From positions 620,001 to 684,000 of the forward strand of contig CBDBIG010000003.1 in the NCBI GenBank assembly GCA_965205845.1: a DNA stretch of 64,000 nucleotides, in the 5' to 3' direction. The translations under genes and the position numbers were made by a program. Shown one piece after another: positions 26,564 through 35,307 of this stretch (positions are counted from its first letter, which is position 1; every line of letters begins with the position of its first letter). Source of the stretch: CBDBIG01 sp965205845 [NCBI: bacterium] (GTDB lineage: Bacteria; SAR324). The notes below the pieces were generated by a model. It worked only from the letters and a program-made list of their open reading frames with translations, was not told the DNA's origin and did no database searches.

Positions 26564-27802
26564 TTAAGCCATCATGCCCCTTTGTTTGAGGGTGGCATGG
26601 AGTTCGGGCATGGTGAGGCGACTGCCCTTAAGGGAATTGCAAAAATGGCAGAGCAGTTGGAGGTTTTCATCGGTATTTGCCCCGCCTTTGGCGGTGGGTA
26701 TAATGTGGTCTTTGGTCAAATTTTGGTAGGGAAAATCGCGTTTGCAACCCTTGCAATAGCCGCGCTGCCTGCCGAACAACAGACGTTTGATATCGCGGCT
26801 GGGCTTGGAGGCGTGGCGAATGGGGATATCGGTGCGATGAATCACGCGGCCTAAAAGGGCGGGGTTTGCCTCATCCCCCAAATTTACCTCGCGGCGCATG
26901 CGGTCTTTCACCAGTTGAAGGGCCAATTCGCTGATGTCAATCCCAATCCATTGGCGCCCTAAAATCTCGGCGGCAATGCAGGTGGTGGCACAGCCGCAAA
27001 AGGGGTCAAGCACCATGTCATCTGGGTTGCTGCTGGCCTTAATAATCCGCTCCAACAAAGCCAAGGGCTTTTGGGTGGGGTAACCCGTGCGTTCTTTATC
27101 GGTTGAGCCAATATAAGAAATTTCCCACGTATCACGCATATTAACAAGATTATATACCCCTTTTTGATCCTTAAAGAATTGTGCGCTGCCACCGCCATAA
27201 TTCACAACGCCCTCTTTGCGGTTTTTTGCTTTTGTATAGGACTTTTCTTTTTGGGGGATAAAAATATATTCAACCGTTTTACTGTAAAACAAAATAACAT
27301 CATGCTTTTTGGAAAAATATCCTTTAGAACTTCCACCTGTCTTGTATCCCCACACAATCTCGTTTCTAAAATTGTCTGCCCCAAAAATGGCGTCGAGCAG
27401 CAACTTTAAGCCGTGGCTCATGGTGGGATCGCAGTGCAGGTATAGACTGCCCGTTTTTTTTAAAATGCGCTGCATTTCTAAAATGCGCACCGCCATGTAG
27501 ATCAAGTAAGCCTTGGCCCCCGCCCCGCCGACAGCACCTGCGGCATCAATCACTTTGTAAAGGGCAGGGTGTACTTCGGCAATCTCCCCCCACCAGGCAT
27601 CGTCGGTGTCTTCAAAGGTCCAGGCATCTTTAAAGGCTGCCCCTGCTGCCGCACTCCCAATGGGTGCTGCGTAGTTACGATTTGAATTAAACGGTGGGTC
27701 CAGGTAAACAAGGTCCACACTGGCAGAGTCCATGCCTCGCAAAATGGGCAGGTTGTCGCCGCTAAAAATGCTGCGGTTTAGGATTTGAGCGGCTGGAGGC
27801 AT
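26564..27802 (-). CDS. DNA methyltransferase with C-terminal HNH nuclease-like domain, copy B
   Basis: Of 412 residues from the ATG at 27802. N-terminal catalytic part and C-terminal motif I plus HNH parts are identical to copy A, but residues about 150-235 are unrelated (GGSSKGYFSKKHDVIL then YIFIPQKEKSYTKAKN). An open frame continues to an ATG at 27931, adding 43 residues; the matching stretch of copy A has a one-base indel, so I reject that start. The recognition region of B is more A+T rich and Lys and Tyr rich than the rest of the gene, which suggests import from another source. The two genes probably modify different sequences. Confidence 0.9.
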   Translation of the reverse strand: MPPAAQILNRSIFSGDNLPILRGMDSASVDLVYLDPPFNSNRNYAAPIGSAAAGAAFKDAWTFEDTDDAWWGEIAEVHPALYKVIDAAGAVGGAGAKAYLIYMAVRILEMQRILKKTGSLYLHCDPTMSHGLKLLLDAIFGADNFRNEIVWGYKTGGSSKGYFSKKHDVILFYSKTVEYIFIPQKEKSYTKAKNRKEGVVNYGGGSAQFFKDQKGVYNLVNMRDTWEISYIGSTDKERTGYPTQKPLALLERIIKASSNPDDMVLDPFCGCATTCIAAEILGRQWIGIDISELALQLVKDRMRREVNLGDEANPALLGRVIHRTDIPIRHASKPSRDIKRLLFGRQRGYCKGCKRDFPYQNLTKDHIIPTAKGGANTDENLQLLCHFCNSLKGSRLTMPELHATLKQRGMMA

Positions 27803-28152
27803 CAATGCTTTGACTTTGTGCGGCGAAGAGGGGTTTTTTGAGGCCTCGAACGGGAAATGGTATTCGTCTATAGATGATACAACAAGGCTTGTGGCAATGG
27901 CAAAGGTGGGGAACAACGCCTTTTGGGGCATCGGATGCCGTTTTTAGCGTGCCCTTCACAGATTGGGTTTGACGTTGCAAGACCCTTTGGCATAGCATCA
28001 CGGTGAGTGCTGACATTTAAAATCGCAAAAAGCGGGGTGCCTTTTTTTCGGATAATCCCGTCGCTGAGGGTCTCCTCAGCAATGCCCGCCAACAGCCAAG
28101 CGACCTCCACTATCACCCTAATGCAGAGCGTGTTTCCCACGTCAAAATTTCG
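27803..28152. other. Intergenic region upstream of methyltransferase copy B
   Basis: The first 120 bases (to 27922) are part of the duplicated unit and carry the presumed start region of both methyltransferases. From 27923 to 28152 the sequence is unique. I see no RNA gene or clear promoter. Confidence 0.4.
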
Positions 28153-29514
28153 TTGAAAAACATCATCCCTTGCTTTGCAACAAAATGCTGTTCCGCGTGT
28201 GCCATAAGCCTGCTGGGTTTGCTGTTGGCCACCTGTGCCCCTTCTCCTGGAGGGGATCGCTTCTTTTCTCCCGAAGCCACCACCAACCGAGATTTCGCAA
28301 AACCTCTCACCTTGAACGTGGGCAATTTCCCGTACAGCCTGCAAGGGGGCGATGTTAATGGCGATGGCCGCGATGACTTCGTGGTGCTTAACCGCTTAGA
28401 CGCCAACAATGCGTTTTTGGCCTCGTTGGAGGTGTTTTTAGCCGACAGCACGGGTGGCTACCCCACCACCCCCAGCAGCAACAGCAACCTTAACGCGAGT
28501 GCGGCCCAGGTAAAACTTGTCGATTTGGATGGCTTGGGGGGCAATAACGATGCCGTGGTACCCATTTTAGACGAAGCCAACCCGCGCTTGTGGGTCTGCC
28601 TCAATGTACAAAACGGGTGTCCCAGCCCTTTAGAGCGTCCGTTGGCAGGCAGACCTTTGGATGTAAAGCGTCTTGATTTAAATAGCAGTGTGGGTCTTGC
28701 AGTCAGCCTTGGCAGCGTTTCGCGCCTGGGTGCTGAGATCGACGAGCACTTGCAGGTGTTTTTATATGCAGGGGGTACGTTAAGTGCCAGTGCGGTCAGC
28801 AGTGCCACCCTTGACAATGGGGGGCACATCGCGGTGGGGGATCTTGATGGCGATAACATCGATGACATCCTAATCTGCCACACCAACCTTGGCCAGATTA
28901 GTTTGATGCAAGGGGATGCCACGGGTGCTTACACCAACTTTACCAATGCATCCTCGTCTAATATAACCCTCGAGGCGGGGGGAGAACCCCGGGATGTAAT
29001 TTTGCACGACCTTGACGGAGACGGCGATTTGGACGTGGCTGCCAACAACGCGACCAACGTTACCGTCTGGTTGCGCGATGGCAATGCCATGCAACCCGTG
29101 CAACCCATGCAATACGCTGCCTACACCACCACTTTCGAGACCCATGTCGAATATCTGCGCTTGGGTATGGCCCAAGAACTCATTGCATTGCACAATCTAC
29201 GAAACCAAATAAAAAGCATTCGCATCAACACGGCAGGGGTATTTAGCACGGTAAACCACGACACCAGCCATGCGGTCAGTGACTTTGCCTATGGTGATTT
29301 TAACGGGGATAGTATCCAAGATATTGCAGTGCTTGAGCAGCGCAGACGCACGCTAGGAATTTTGCACGGCAACGGTTTTGAGCGCAGTCAAATTGGCTTT
29401 AGTGCGGGTATGCGCAGTATTGTGGTGGGCGATTTTGACGGAGGGAATGGCGCACAAGACATTGCTTTTTTAGAACCCAATAACGATCGGATTGTGCTTT
29501 TAAAAAGCCGTTAG
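28153..29514 (+). CDS. FG-GAP/VCBS repeat lipoprotein
   Basis: A 453-residue secreted protein. It appears to start with TTG at 28153, because a lipoprotein signal follows at once (LLGLLLATC, Cys at about residue 28) and no in-frame ATG precedes it. The body contains beta-propeller type repeats with calcium-binding loops DVNGDGRDD, DLDGDNIDD, DLDGDGDLD and DFNGDSIQD, spaced about 70-110 residues apart. Such proteins often bind surfaces or partners, but no function can be read here. It would be anchored in the outer or inner membrane, facing outward. Confidence 0.8.
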   Translation: MKNIIPCFATKCCSACAISLLGLLLATCAPSPGGDRFFSPEATTNRDFAKPLTLNVGNFPYSLQGGDVNGDGRDDFVVLNRLDANNAFLASLEVFLADSTGGYPTTPSSNSNLNASAAQVKLVDLDGLGGNNDAVVPILDEANPRLWVCLNVQNGCPSPLERPLAGRPLDVKRLDLNSSVGLAVSLGSVSRLGAEIDEHLQVFLYAGGTLSASAVSSATLDNGGHIAVGDLDGDNIDDILICHTNLGQISLMQGDATGAYTNFTNASSSNITLEAGGEPRDVILHDLDGDGDLDVAANNATNVTVWLRDGNAMQPVQPMQYAAYTTTFETHVEYLRLGMAQELIALHNLRNQIKSIRINTAGVFSTVNHDTSHAVSDFAYGDFNGDSIQDIAVLEQRRRTLGILHGNGFERSQIGFSAGMRSIVVGDFDGGNGAQDIAFLEPNNDRIVLLKSR

Positions 29515-29715
29515 CCCAAGCCCAGGACCATGGATACCGAAATCTTGCAGGTTTCACCAGAACATTGGGGCAGCCACCATTTAACGCGCAAACGGAGAAA
29601 GGCCGCGTTACCACAAAAGGGGGTGGGTAAGAGCCCTGCCACCGAGGCCAAAACCCCCATTGTGATTCGACAATCCGTTTCGCAGCGACCAACAGCCCCA
29701 AAAGGGGAGGGAAAC

Positions 29716-30495
29716 CTAAGCCAATGCTTGCACAAACTGCTCAATGGCCTCTGTGCCAAGATGCGCTCGCATTTTGCCTCGCAAGCGTACCAAGGCCTGG
29801 GAGCGCATTTGACACACCCGCGATTCAGTGAGTTCGAGTACAAGGCCAATTTCTTTTAAATTGAGCCCTTGCTCGTAGTAGAGCGAGAGTACGAGTTGCT
29901 CTTTTTTCGGTAAATTTTGAATGGCATGGCTCACATATTCCTGCATTTCACTCCCTTCAATCACTTGCTGGGGAGTTTGGCCATTGGGGTCTTCCAAAAT
30001 CTCCAATGGATCACCCACGTCATCGGTATTGTTTGCGGGGTGAATCTCCTCGATTGAAAGTAAGGTAGCACTGCGCGCTTTTGTTAAGCGTTTGTAGTAT
30101 TCTGTGATGCTGATGTTGAGTTCTGCAGCAATTTCTTCCTCTTGGGCGGGACGACCTAGTTTGGCAGAGACGCTGCTTTCGGCACGGCTGAGCTGACTGG
30201 CCACATCGCGCACCGAACGCGGGGCCCAATCGCTGGCCCGTAGATCATCCAAAATGGCTCCACGAATGCGAAACTCCGCGTAGGTACGAAACCGTGCATC
30301 GCGCCCCGTTTGGTACTTGTCAAGGGCATCGAGTAAGCCAATCATTCCCGATTGAAACAGGTCATCGCGGTTTATTTTTTCGGGCAAGCGCGCTGCGAGG
30401 TGGTTGGCAATATAGCGCACCAAAGGGGCGTGCTCTAAGGCCGCCTCTTCACGGGTTTTGCCCAGATACTGATGGGGGGTGTACGCGTTATTCAT
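29716..30495 (-). CDS. fliA: RNA polymerase sigma factor for flagellar operons, FliA type
   Basis: A 259-residue group 3 sigma factor. Region 2 includes RDDLFQSGMIGLLDALDKYQ and ARFRTYAEFRIRGAILDDLR, region 3 has the family-typical LGRPAQEEEIAAEL, and region 4 has LPKKEQLVLSLYYEQGLNLK and the recognition helix LTESRVCQMRSQAL. It directs transcription of late flagellar and chemotaxis genes. No flagellar genes or FlgM are within the window, so the organism's flagellar cluster must lie elsewhere or to one side. The gene stands alone between convergent and divergent neighbours. Confidence 0.92.
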   Translation of the reverse strand: MNNAYTPHQYLGKTREEAALEHAPLVRYIANHLAARLPEKINRDDLFQSGMIGLLDALDKYQTGRDARFRTYAEFRIRGAILDDLRASDWAPRSVRDVASQLSRAESSVSAKLGRPAQEEEIAAELNISITEYYKRLTKARSATLLSIEEIHPANNTDDVGDPLEILEDPNGQTPQQVIEGSEMQEYVSHAIQNLPKKEQLVLSLYYEQGLNLKEIGLVLELTESRVCQMRSQALVRLRGKMRAHLGTEAIEQFVQALA

Positions 30496-30590
30496 TCGCC
30501 ATGGCCTGAGGGGCTATTTTAAATTTTTTTTTGATAACCGTCCAAAAAACGCTGCAATGTATGCGGCAATAGCGGGTGATGCAATAAACG

Positions 30591-30608
30591 AACCCAATCG
30601 GGTTTTTT
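30591..30608 (+). terminator. Possible small terminator hairpin
   Basis: AACCC-AATC-GGGTT is followed by five further T. The stem is short (five pairs). It lies between the start of fliA (minus) and the MobA-like gene (plus), so any transcript it ends would read rightward from the fliA upstream region. Confidence 0.3.
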
Positions 30609-30715
30609 TATGCCTATATTACATCCTGAGATCACAGAGCCTTATGATCAGGTCGTTGCACAAAACATGTGCCTCAAGCATGGTACGTAAACAGGTTTTT
30701 TTTAAGTCGGCTTAT

Positions 30716-31333
30716 ATGAACCAGCAAACGGTGCTCATTTTAGGGGGTGGATATGGGCGCCGCTTTGGCGTGCCTAAACTGTTTGCACATCATGCAGGTA
30801 CAGGCTTTTTGGAACGCATTTTGGCAAGATGTGCCGAGAGTTTTACGCCCATCATCTTGGCCGCCCAACCCCAGCATGCCACGCGCCTTATGCAACGCTT
30901 GAAGGCATGGCGCGCCCAGCGCCCCCTTAGCCCTTTGTTGCACACCGTTTGGGTGGCGGGAAAAACCCCTATGTTAAGCAGTGTGCAAACGGGTTTAAAG
31001 CATTTGCAACGCTGGCCAACCCGCATTGCGGGTTGCTGGCTGTGGCCTGTGGATGCGCCGTTTATTTCCGCCACGGGGTGGGGCAGGGCAAGGTGCGCCG
31101 TGCAAAGCCAACCCCAATGTGTATGGAAACTACGCAAGCACCCCAGTGCTGGCAAAGGGGGGCACCCCTTGTGGCTACCCCGTGGAACCTGGCCCTTAAT
31201 ACGGCAGCAACCTTGGAAAGGTGGGGTGAAAGAAGCCCTGTTACACATGAAGCCAACGGACATCAAGCAACTCATTTTAGAGGGAGAGCGGTTACACGAT
31301 GTTGACTATCGCCATGACCTCCTGCGTGGATAA
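30716..31333 (+). CDS. MobA-like nucleotidyltransferase
   Basis: From the ATG at 30716 the product is 205 residues; the longer frame to 30479 overlaps the fliA start and looks non-coding. The N-terminus VLILGGGYGRRFGVPKL is the nucleotide-binding loop of the MobA/MocA/IspD-type NTP transferases, and WPVDAPFIS is the metal-binding Asp region. Members make molybdenum cofactor dinucleotides or other activated compounds. Lys replaces little of the usual GxSxRMGxxK pattern (RRFGVPK), so binding looks possible. Substrate not assigned. Confidence 0.7.
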   Translation: MNQQTVLILGGGYGRRFGVPKLFAHHAGTGFLERILARCAESFTPIILAAQPQHATRLMQRLKAWRAQRPLSPLLHTVWVAGKTPMLSSVQTGLKHLQRWPTRIAGCWLWPVDAPFISATGWGRARCAVQSQPQCVWKLRKHPSAGKGGHPLWLPRGTWPLIRQQPWKGGVKEALLHMKPTDIKQLILEGERLHDVDYRHDLLRG

Positions 31334-31631
31334 TTTTTTTTCAATGCAGATGCGTGTAGCAGGTGGGTGAACATCTGGACGGGACGATAAGTTTGTGTGA
31401 GGCATTTTGCATAAGGGTTGAGACAAGATACCCCCAAAGGAAGCACGCTTGTTTCGACCCCCGTTGAGGCATAAAAACACTTTTTGGTACTTTTTCAGCG
31501 CTAAGAATGGCGTTGGGCTATTTACAGATTACCCCCAAAACCGTCACAATGTAACCATTAGCCCTGTGCACATTGCCATAAGCCTTTCTTGTCGGGGTGG
31601 TTGTGGCTTCGACGGGCGTGATGATGGCAGC
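31334..31631. other. Intergenic region before phoH
   Basis: The phoH frame is open back to a TTG at 31449, but that stretch does not resemble the family. At 31593-31615 GGGGTGGTTGTGGCTTCGAC followed by GGG resembles the 5' end of a tmRNA. I find no matching acceptor strand or T-arm in reach, so it is not called. Nothing else recognised. Confidence 0.4.
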
Positions 31632-33104
31632 ATGACCCACACCATAATTCACAGGCGTTCCCTTGTTCGGTTTCGAGCAAACGGCACGCCATCACCATTT
31701 TGCAATAAGCACCACAAAGCCTTGCACCCTTCCCCAGTTGCTCAGCTGTCGCAATCCCCTAGCCGCGCTTTTTCGACCAAGGAAGCCCATTGCTATGTAC
31801 TGGATGTGAACGTGCTGCTCCACGATCCTCAAGCCCCCTTGGCTTTTTCGACCGCCGAGGTGGTGATTCCCATTAGCGTGATTGAGGAGATCGATCAGTT
31901 TAAGACCCAGCCTTCAGAAACGGGGCGCAATGCACGCTTGGTGGCCTCATTTTTAGATCAATTGGCCGAAAGCGGCCCCTTAACCGAAGGGGTGGTGCTG
32001 TCCAACAAGGGGCATTTGCGTGTGCACGTCAACGCCAAAGACATCCAGCAATTGCCCGCGTTTTTAGATGCAAGGCGATCAAGCAACCGTACCCTTGCCT
32101 GTGCCTTAAACCTACAGCAGTTAGGGGCGGGTAAGGTGGTGGTGGTTAGCCAAGATGCGAACACGCGGATTAAAGCCAATGCCCTTGGGGTAAGCGCCTT
32201 GGGTTATGAGGGCGGTATGCAGTCCCAAGAATCCTTGTTGACAGGTTGGCGCAGTGCGATGCTTGCCGATGCGCCATACCAAAAGGTGCAGCAAGCCAAG
32301 CAGCCTCCTAAAAGCCTTGATCTACAAAATATGGCAGCCAATGAGGGCATTATTGTCCACCCCCAAAGCCAACCAAAGGAAATATGGTGCGCCTGGCGCT
32401 GTCGGGGTAGTGCGCAAAAATGGATGCCTGTGCGCCCCTTACCAGAGGGGGTATGGGGAATGAAGCCACGCAACCCCCAGCAGGCCCTTGCCTTAGATTT
32501 GCTGCTTGACCCCGACATTTCGGTGGTAACCTTGGTGGGTAAGGCGGGTACAGGCAAGACATTGCTTGCTCTGGCAGCAGGTTTGCAATGCGTACTGGAT
32601 GAAAACCGCTATGCATGCATGCTGGTCTCGCGCCCCGTGTTTCCTATGGGTAAAGATATTGGTTTTTTGCCAGGGACTGCCCAAGAAAAACTAGAACCTT
32701 GGATGCAGCCCATTTTCGACAATCTAAGTTTGCTCGTGGCCAACCCCCTCTCACCTCAAAACTCCGTAAAGGGCTGGGAAACTTTGGTCGATCAGGGCAT
32801 GATCACCATTGAACCCCTTACCTATATTCGTGGACGCAGCATTTCGCAGCAGTTTATGGTGGTGGATGAAGCGCAAAATTTAACCCCCCACGAAATGAAA
32901 ACCATTTTGACTCGTGTGGGCGAAGGCACCAAAATTGTACTTACAGGTGATCCCCAACAAATTGACCATCCGTATTTAGATGGGGTTTCTAACGGGTTAA
33001 CCCATGTCGTAGAACGCATGAAGACTCACGTCATTGCAGGGCATGTAACTTTGATGCACGGGGAACGCTCTGCCTTGGCCGAATTGGCCGCCAATATTTT
33101 GTAG
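31632..33104 (+). CDS. phoH: PhoH family ATPase with N-terminal PIN domain
   Basis: The ATG at 31632 gives 490 residues; family similarity begins at about residue 52 with CYVLDVNVLLHDPQAPLAF, so the true start could be later (a TTG at 31722 is possible). The PIN nuclease domain has VIPISVIEEIDQFK and TGRNAR and reaches about residue 175. The PhoH ATPase part has Walker A GKAGTGKT (about 303-310), SRPVFPMGKDIGFLPGT and Walker B FMVVDEAQN. Such PhoH2-type proteins are RNA helicase and ribonuclease fusions. It is followed after 8 bases by a 42-bp minisatellite. Confidence 0.88.
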   Translation: MTHTIIHRRSLVRFRANGTPSPFCNKHHKALHPSPVAQLSQSPSRAFSTKEAHCYVLDVNVLLHDPQAPLAFSTAEVVIPISVIEEIDQFKTQPSETGRNARLVASFLDQLAESGPLTEGVVLSNKGHLRVHVNAKDIQQLPAFLDARRSSNRTLACALNLQQLGAGKVVVVSQDANTRIKANALGVSALGYEGGMQSQESLLTGWRSAMLADAPYQKVQQAKQPPKSLDLQNMAANEGIIVHPQSQPKEIWCAWRCRGSAQKWMPVRPLPEGVWGMKPRNPQQALALDLLLDPDISVVTLVGKAGTGKTLLALAAGLQCVLDENRYACMLVSRPVFPMGKDIGFLPGTAQEKLEPWMQPIFDNLSLLVANPLSPQNSVKGWETLVDQGMITIEPLTYIRGRSISQQFMVVDEAQNLTPHEMKTILTRVGEGTKIVLTGDPQQIDHPYLDGVSNGLTHVVERMKTHVIAGHVTLMHGERSALAELAANIL

Positions 33105-33106
33105 CA

Positions 33107-33349
33107 ATGGCTGAGGAGACGCCAAAGCCCTGGGGGATGATGTTTGATTTTAATGAGGAGACGCCAAAGCCCTGGGGGATGATGTTTGATTTTAATGAGG
33201 AGACGCCAAAGCCCTGGGGGATGATGTTTGATTTTAATGAGGAGACGCCAAAGCCCTGGGGGATGATGTTTGATTTTAATGAGGAGACGCCAAAGCCCTG
33301 GGGGATGATGTTTGATTTTAATGAGGAGACGCAAAGCCCTGGGGGATGA
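33107..33349 (+). other. Open frame of 80 codons made of 14-residue repeats (doubtful gene)
   Basis: Starting two bases after the phoH stop, ATG GCT leads into five and a half copies of EETPKPWGMMFDFN, because the first units are 42 bp, a multiple of three. A one-base loss in the sixth unit ends the frame soon after. No ribosome-binding site is visible. I think it is a by-product of the array, although a translated repeat peptide cannot be excluded. Confidence 0.2.
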
Positions 33350-33440
33350 TGTTTGATTTTAATGAGGAGACGCAAAGCCCTGGGGGATGATGTTTGATTT
33401 TAATGAGGAGACGCAAAGCCCTGGGGCATGATGTTTGATC
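33113..33440. repeat. Tandem array of a 42/41-bp unit, eight copies
   Basis: Units start at 33113, 33155, 33197, 33239, 33281 (42 bp) and 33323, 33364, 33405 (41 bp, lacking one C). Copies are otherwise identical except for the last, which has GGGGCATGATG and ends at GATCAG. There are no spacers. The array begins 8 bases after the phoH stop. The rest of the gap to 33612 holds a short GGGGCC triplication (about 33449-33467) and nothing else recognised. Confidence 0.97.
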
Positions 33441-33612
33441 AGCGTGGGCCGGGGCCGGGGCCGGAGGCTGTCTAGCCTTTGTGTTGTGGCAGGGGATTTG
33501 CGTACACGGCGCGTGGTTTTATCTGGACAAAAAAACTTGAATTCTTCACCTTGTTTTGAGCGATCGCCCGCGCTGCCTTCAAAAAACCCCTTTTGCGCAA
33601 ACCGTTTTGTGA

Positions 33613-34314
33613 ATGGAACGATGGTGTTGTCTTATGCGCATTGTAAAGCCTGTGGTATCTAAAAAATCTTGTGGTCTTCCCTTCTTGCGCACCCTTGTAG
33701 GAAGCTTGTTGTGGGGTGGGGTGCTTTTAGGCTTGTTGCTCAATGTGAGTTGTACGCAAAGAACGGGCCCTGGCACCCCCGGCGGGTCAACGGATACAGA
33801 TCAAACAGGCATCGATTCCAAGGGAAAGGGGATGGCTCAAGACGCTCAAAAGGTTAAAAAACCCAAAACCATGGGTTGGGGGGAGGATTATTTACAATGG
33901 GGGGACCCAGGGAGTGGATATTTTTTGAGCCGTTCCCATAACAACCGCTTGACACGGGTGCACGTGTTTCCCCAGGCATCCCTTGCGATATATCAGCACA
34001 ATGCCCAAATGATTGCCTATGCGCACTTTGGCAAATTAAAACCCTACCCCGAAGGGACCATCATTGTGCAAGAAACGTGGACCTGGGAAGCCAAATACGT
34101 GCGTACCGTGCCCAGACCTACCCAACGTAGCGTGTTCTTTATGATGCAAAAGCAAGAAAAAGGCTACGATGCCCAAGGAGGTGATTGGCGTTATGGGTAT
34201 GCGCAGCCCAATTTTATGCCACTGGGTGATGGCTATCAGCATGAGGTGCAATTTTGCAAAACATGCCATACGCATGCTGCAAAGCGCGATTATGTCTATG
34301 CGCACGCACGCTGA
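33613..34314 (+). CDS. Cytochrome P460-like haem lipoprotein
   Basis: A 233-residue exported protein with a lipoprotein signal (LLGLLLNVSC, Cys about residue 47, or 40 if the ATG at 33634 is used). After a hydrophilic linker the domain from about 90 has VFPQASLAIYQHNAQMIA and PEGTIIVQETW, and ends with the haem motif CKTCH near residue 214 followed by AAKRDYVYA. I associate this arrangement with the cytochrome P460 family, whose members oxidise hydroxylamine or act in electron transfer. The lysine that crosslinks the haem in true P460 cannot be confirmed. Confidence 0.72.
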   Translation: MERWCCLMRIVKPVVSKKSCGLPFLRTLVGSLLWGGVLLGLLLNVSCTQRTGPGTPGGSTDTDQTGIDSKGKGMAQDAQKVKKPKTMGWGEDYLQWGDPGSGYFLSRSHNNRLTRVHVFPQASLAIYQHNAQMIAYAHFGKLKPYPEGTIIVQETWTWEAKYVRTVPRPTQRSVFFMMQKQEKGYDAQGGDWRYGYAQPNFMPLGDGYQHEVQFCKTCHTHAAKRDYVYAHAR

Positions 34315-34700
34315 TCCAAATTTGACAAGGGGCACTTTAGTCCTGCGGACTCAAAAAAAATACCTCTTTGCACCTTTTGGCAATGGCGCATCCCTAAAAA
34401 GGGATGCCTGCGGGGACTTTGACACCCCTCGATGAAGGTCGCTGGATTCCAGCTTGCATGAATACGGGCGGCGTTTAAAACAGGGTTAATCCAGCCGCTA
34501 AGCGATGCCAAGAGAGCCTTCTCTCACCTTGGCATTAGCCCTTTCGAGAGAGCCTTGCGCCAAGGCTTGCCCCCTAAACATGCTCCTCCGGCAAGGGGTT
34601 AAAAATCACACGGAAATGGCACTGTAAATGCCATGAAAATACCCGTATATTTTGCAATAGCATTTATTTAATCAATAAAAACAATGGCTAAAAATAAATC
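34315..34700. other. Intergenic region between the P460-like gene and the groESL promoter
   Basis: It contains a long hairpin at 34505-34535, ATGCCAAG with CTTGGCAT enclosing AGAG-CCTT-CTCT, without a T-run. A second inverted pair, CTTGCC and GGCAAG, lies at about 34566-34600. AGTCC-TGC-GGACT at 34341-34353 is followed by a run of A. These may end transcripts from either side, but none is a textbook terminator. No gene seen. Confidence 0.4.
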
Positions 34701-34734
34701 TTGACTTTTAGCACTCACTTAAATATGGTGCTAA
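34701..34734 (+). promoter_or_regulatory. groESL promoter with overlapping CIRCE operator
   Basis: TTAGCACTC (34708-34716), nine bases, then TGGTGCTAA (34726-34734) match the HrcA operator CIRCE, with two mismatches in the second arm. TTGACT (34701-34706) and TATGGT (34724-34729) with 17-bp spacing form a sigma-70 type promoter in which the operator covers the spacer and -10. Repression by HrcA and release on heat shock is inferred. The implied leader to groES is nearly 290 bases, unusually long. Confidence 0.75.
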
Positions 34735-35022
34735 TGGTGTGTTTATGACACATGGCTACCCGTTAGCGCGGCGTTGCTGTTGGGTTTTGTTCGCAAAACT
34801 TCGTTTCGGCATGCAGCTTTCAGTGTGCGCCTCATGCACAAGGGTTGACGCTAAATAGAGGTGAGTGTCCAAGCAAAAGGCATCCTTCCACTTTGTGAGC
34901 AAAAGGCCCTTAGTAGCATGTGCGGTTTTGCGGTGACGACGCTGAACCAGAGCGTAAACCAACGGGAAGCGCATTTAATAACAACTATTCTCATCTATTA
35001 TATTTGGAGAAGTGACATCAAG

Positions 35023-35307
35023 ATGAAACTCAGGCCGTTGCAAGACCGCGTGTTAGTGGAAAGAATTGAAGCTTCCACAAAGTCCGCAGGTGGGCTTTAT
35101 ATTCCGGATACTGCGAAAGAAAAACCCCAAGAAGGGGTGGTCGCCGCAGTGGGTAAAGGTAAGCGCAAAGAGGACGGGTCTCTTGTTCCTTTGGATATCA
35201 AAGAGGGCGATAAAATTTTGTTCTCAAAGTACGCAGGCAACGATGTAACCTTAGATGGTAAAGAATACATCATCATGCGTGAGGATGACATTTTGGGTGT
35301 GCTGTAA
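35023..35307 (+). CDS. groES: Co-chaperonin GroES
   Basis: A 94-residue heptameric lid of the GroEL folding chamber. KLRPLQDRVLVERIEA at the start, the mobile loop with STKSAGGLYIPDTAKEKPQ and the end YIIMREDDILGVL are typical. GGAGA lies 12 bases before the ATG. The 34735-35022 leader is open in this frame from 34861, but that part is not GroES-like. groEL follows only after 449 bases. Confidence 0.97.
   Translation: MKLRPLQDRVLVERIEASTKSAGGLYIPDTAKEKPQEGVVAAVGKGKRKEDGSLVPLDIKEGDKILFSKYAGNDVTLDGKEYIIMREDDILGVL

Noticed and set aside
27803-27931. 43-residue N-terminal extension of methyltransferase copy B
   Set aside because: The matching upstream DNA of copy A carries a one-base indel that breaks the frame, and family similarity starts at the internal ATG.
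31593-31780. tmRNA (ssrA)-like 5' end with GGCTTCGACGGG
   Set aside because: The motif fits, but no matching 3' acceptor strand, T-arm or CCA lies downstream (phoH coding) or upstream as in permuted genes, and no frame ends in a typical tag such as LAA. Chance or a remnant is more likely.
33113-33440. CRISPR array
   Set aside because: The 42-bp units are contiguous with no unique spacers, and there are no cas genes. The same applies to the 19-, 47-, 84-, 94- and 132-bp arrays.
34861-35022. N-terminal extension of GroES
   Set aside because: The frame is open, but GroES begins at MKLRPLQDRV in all families; the stretch is the mRNA leader.
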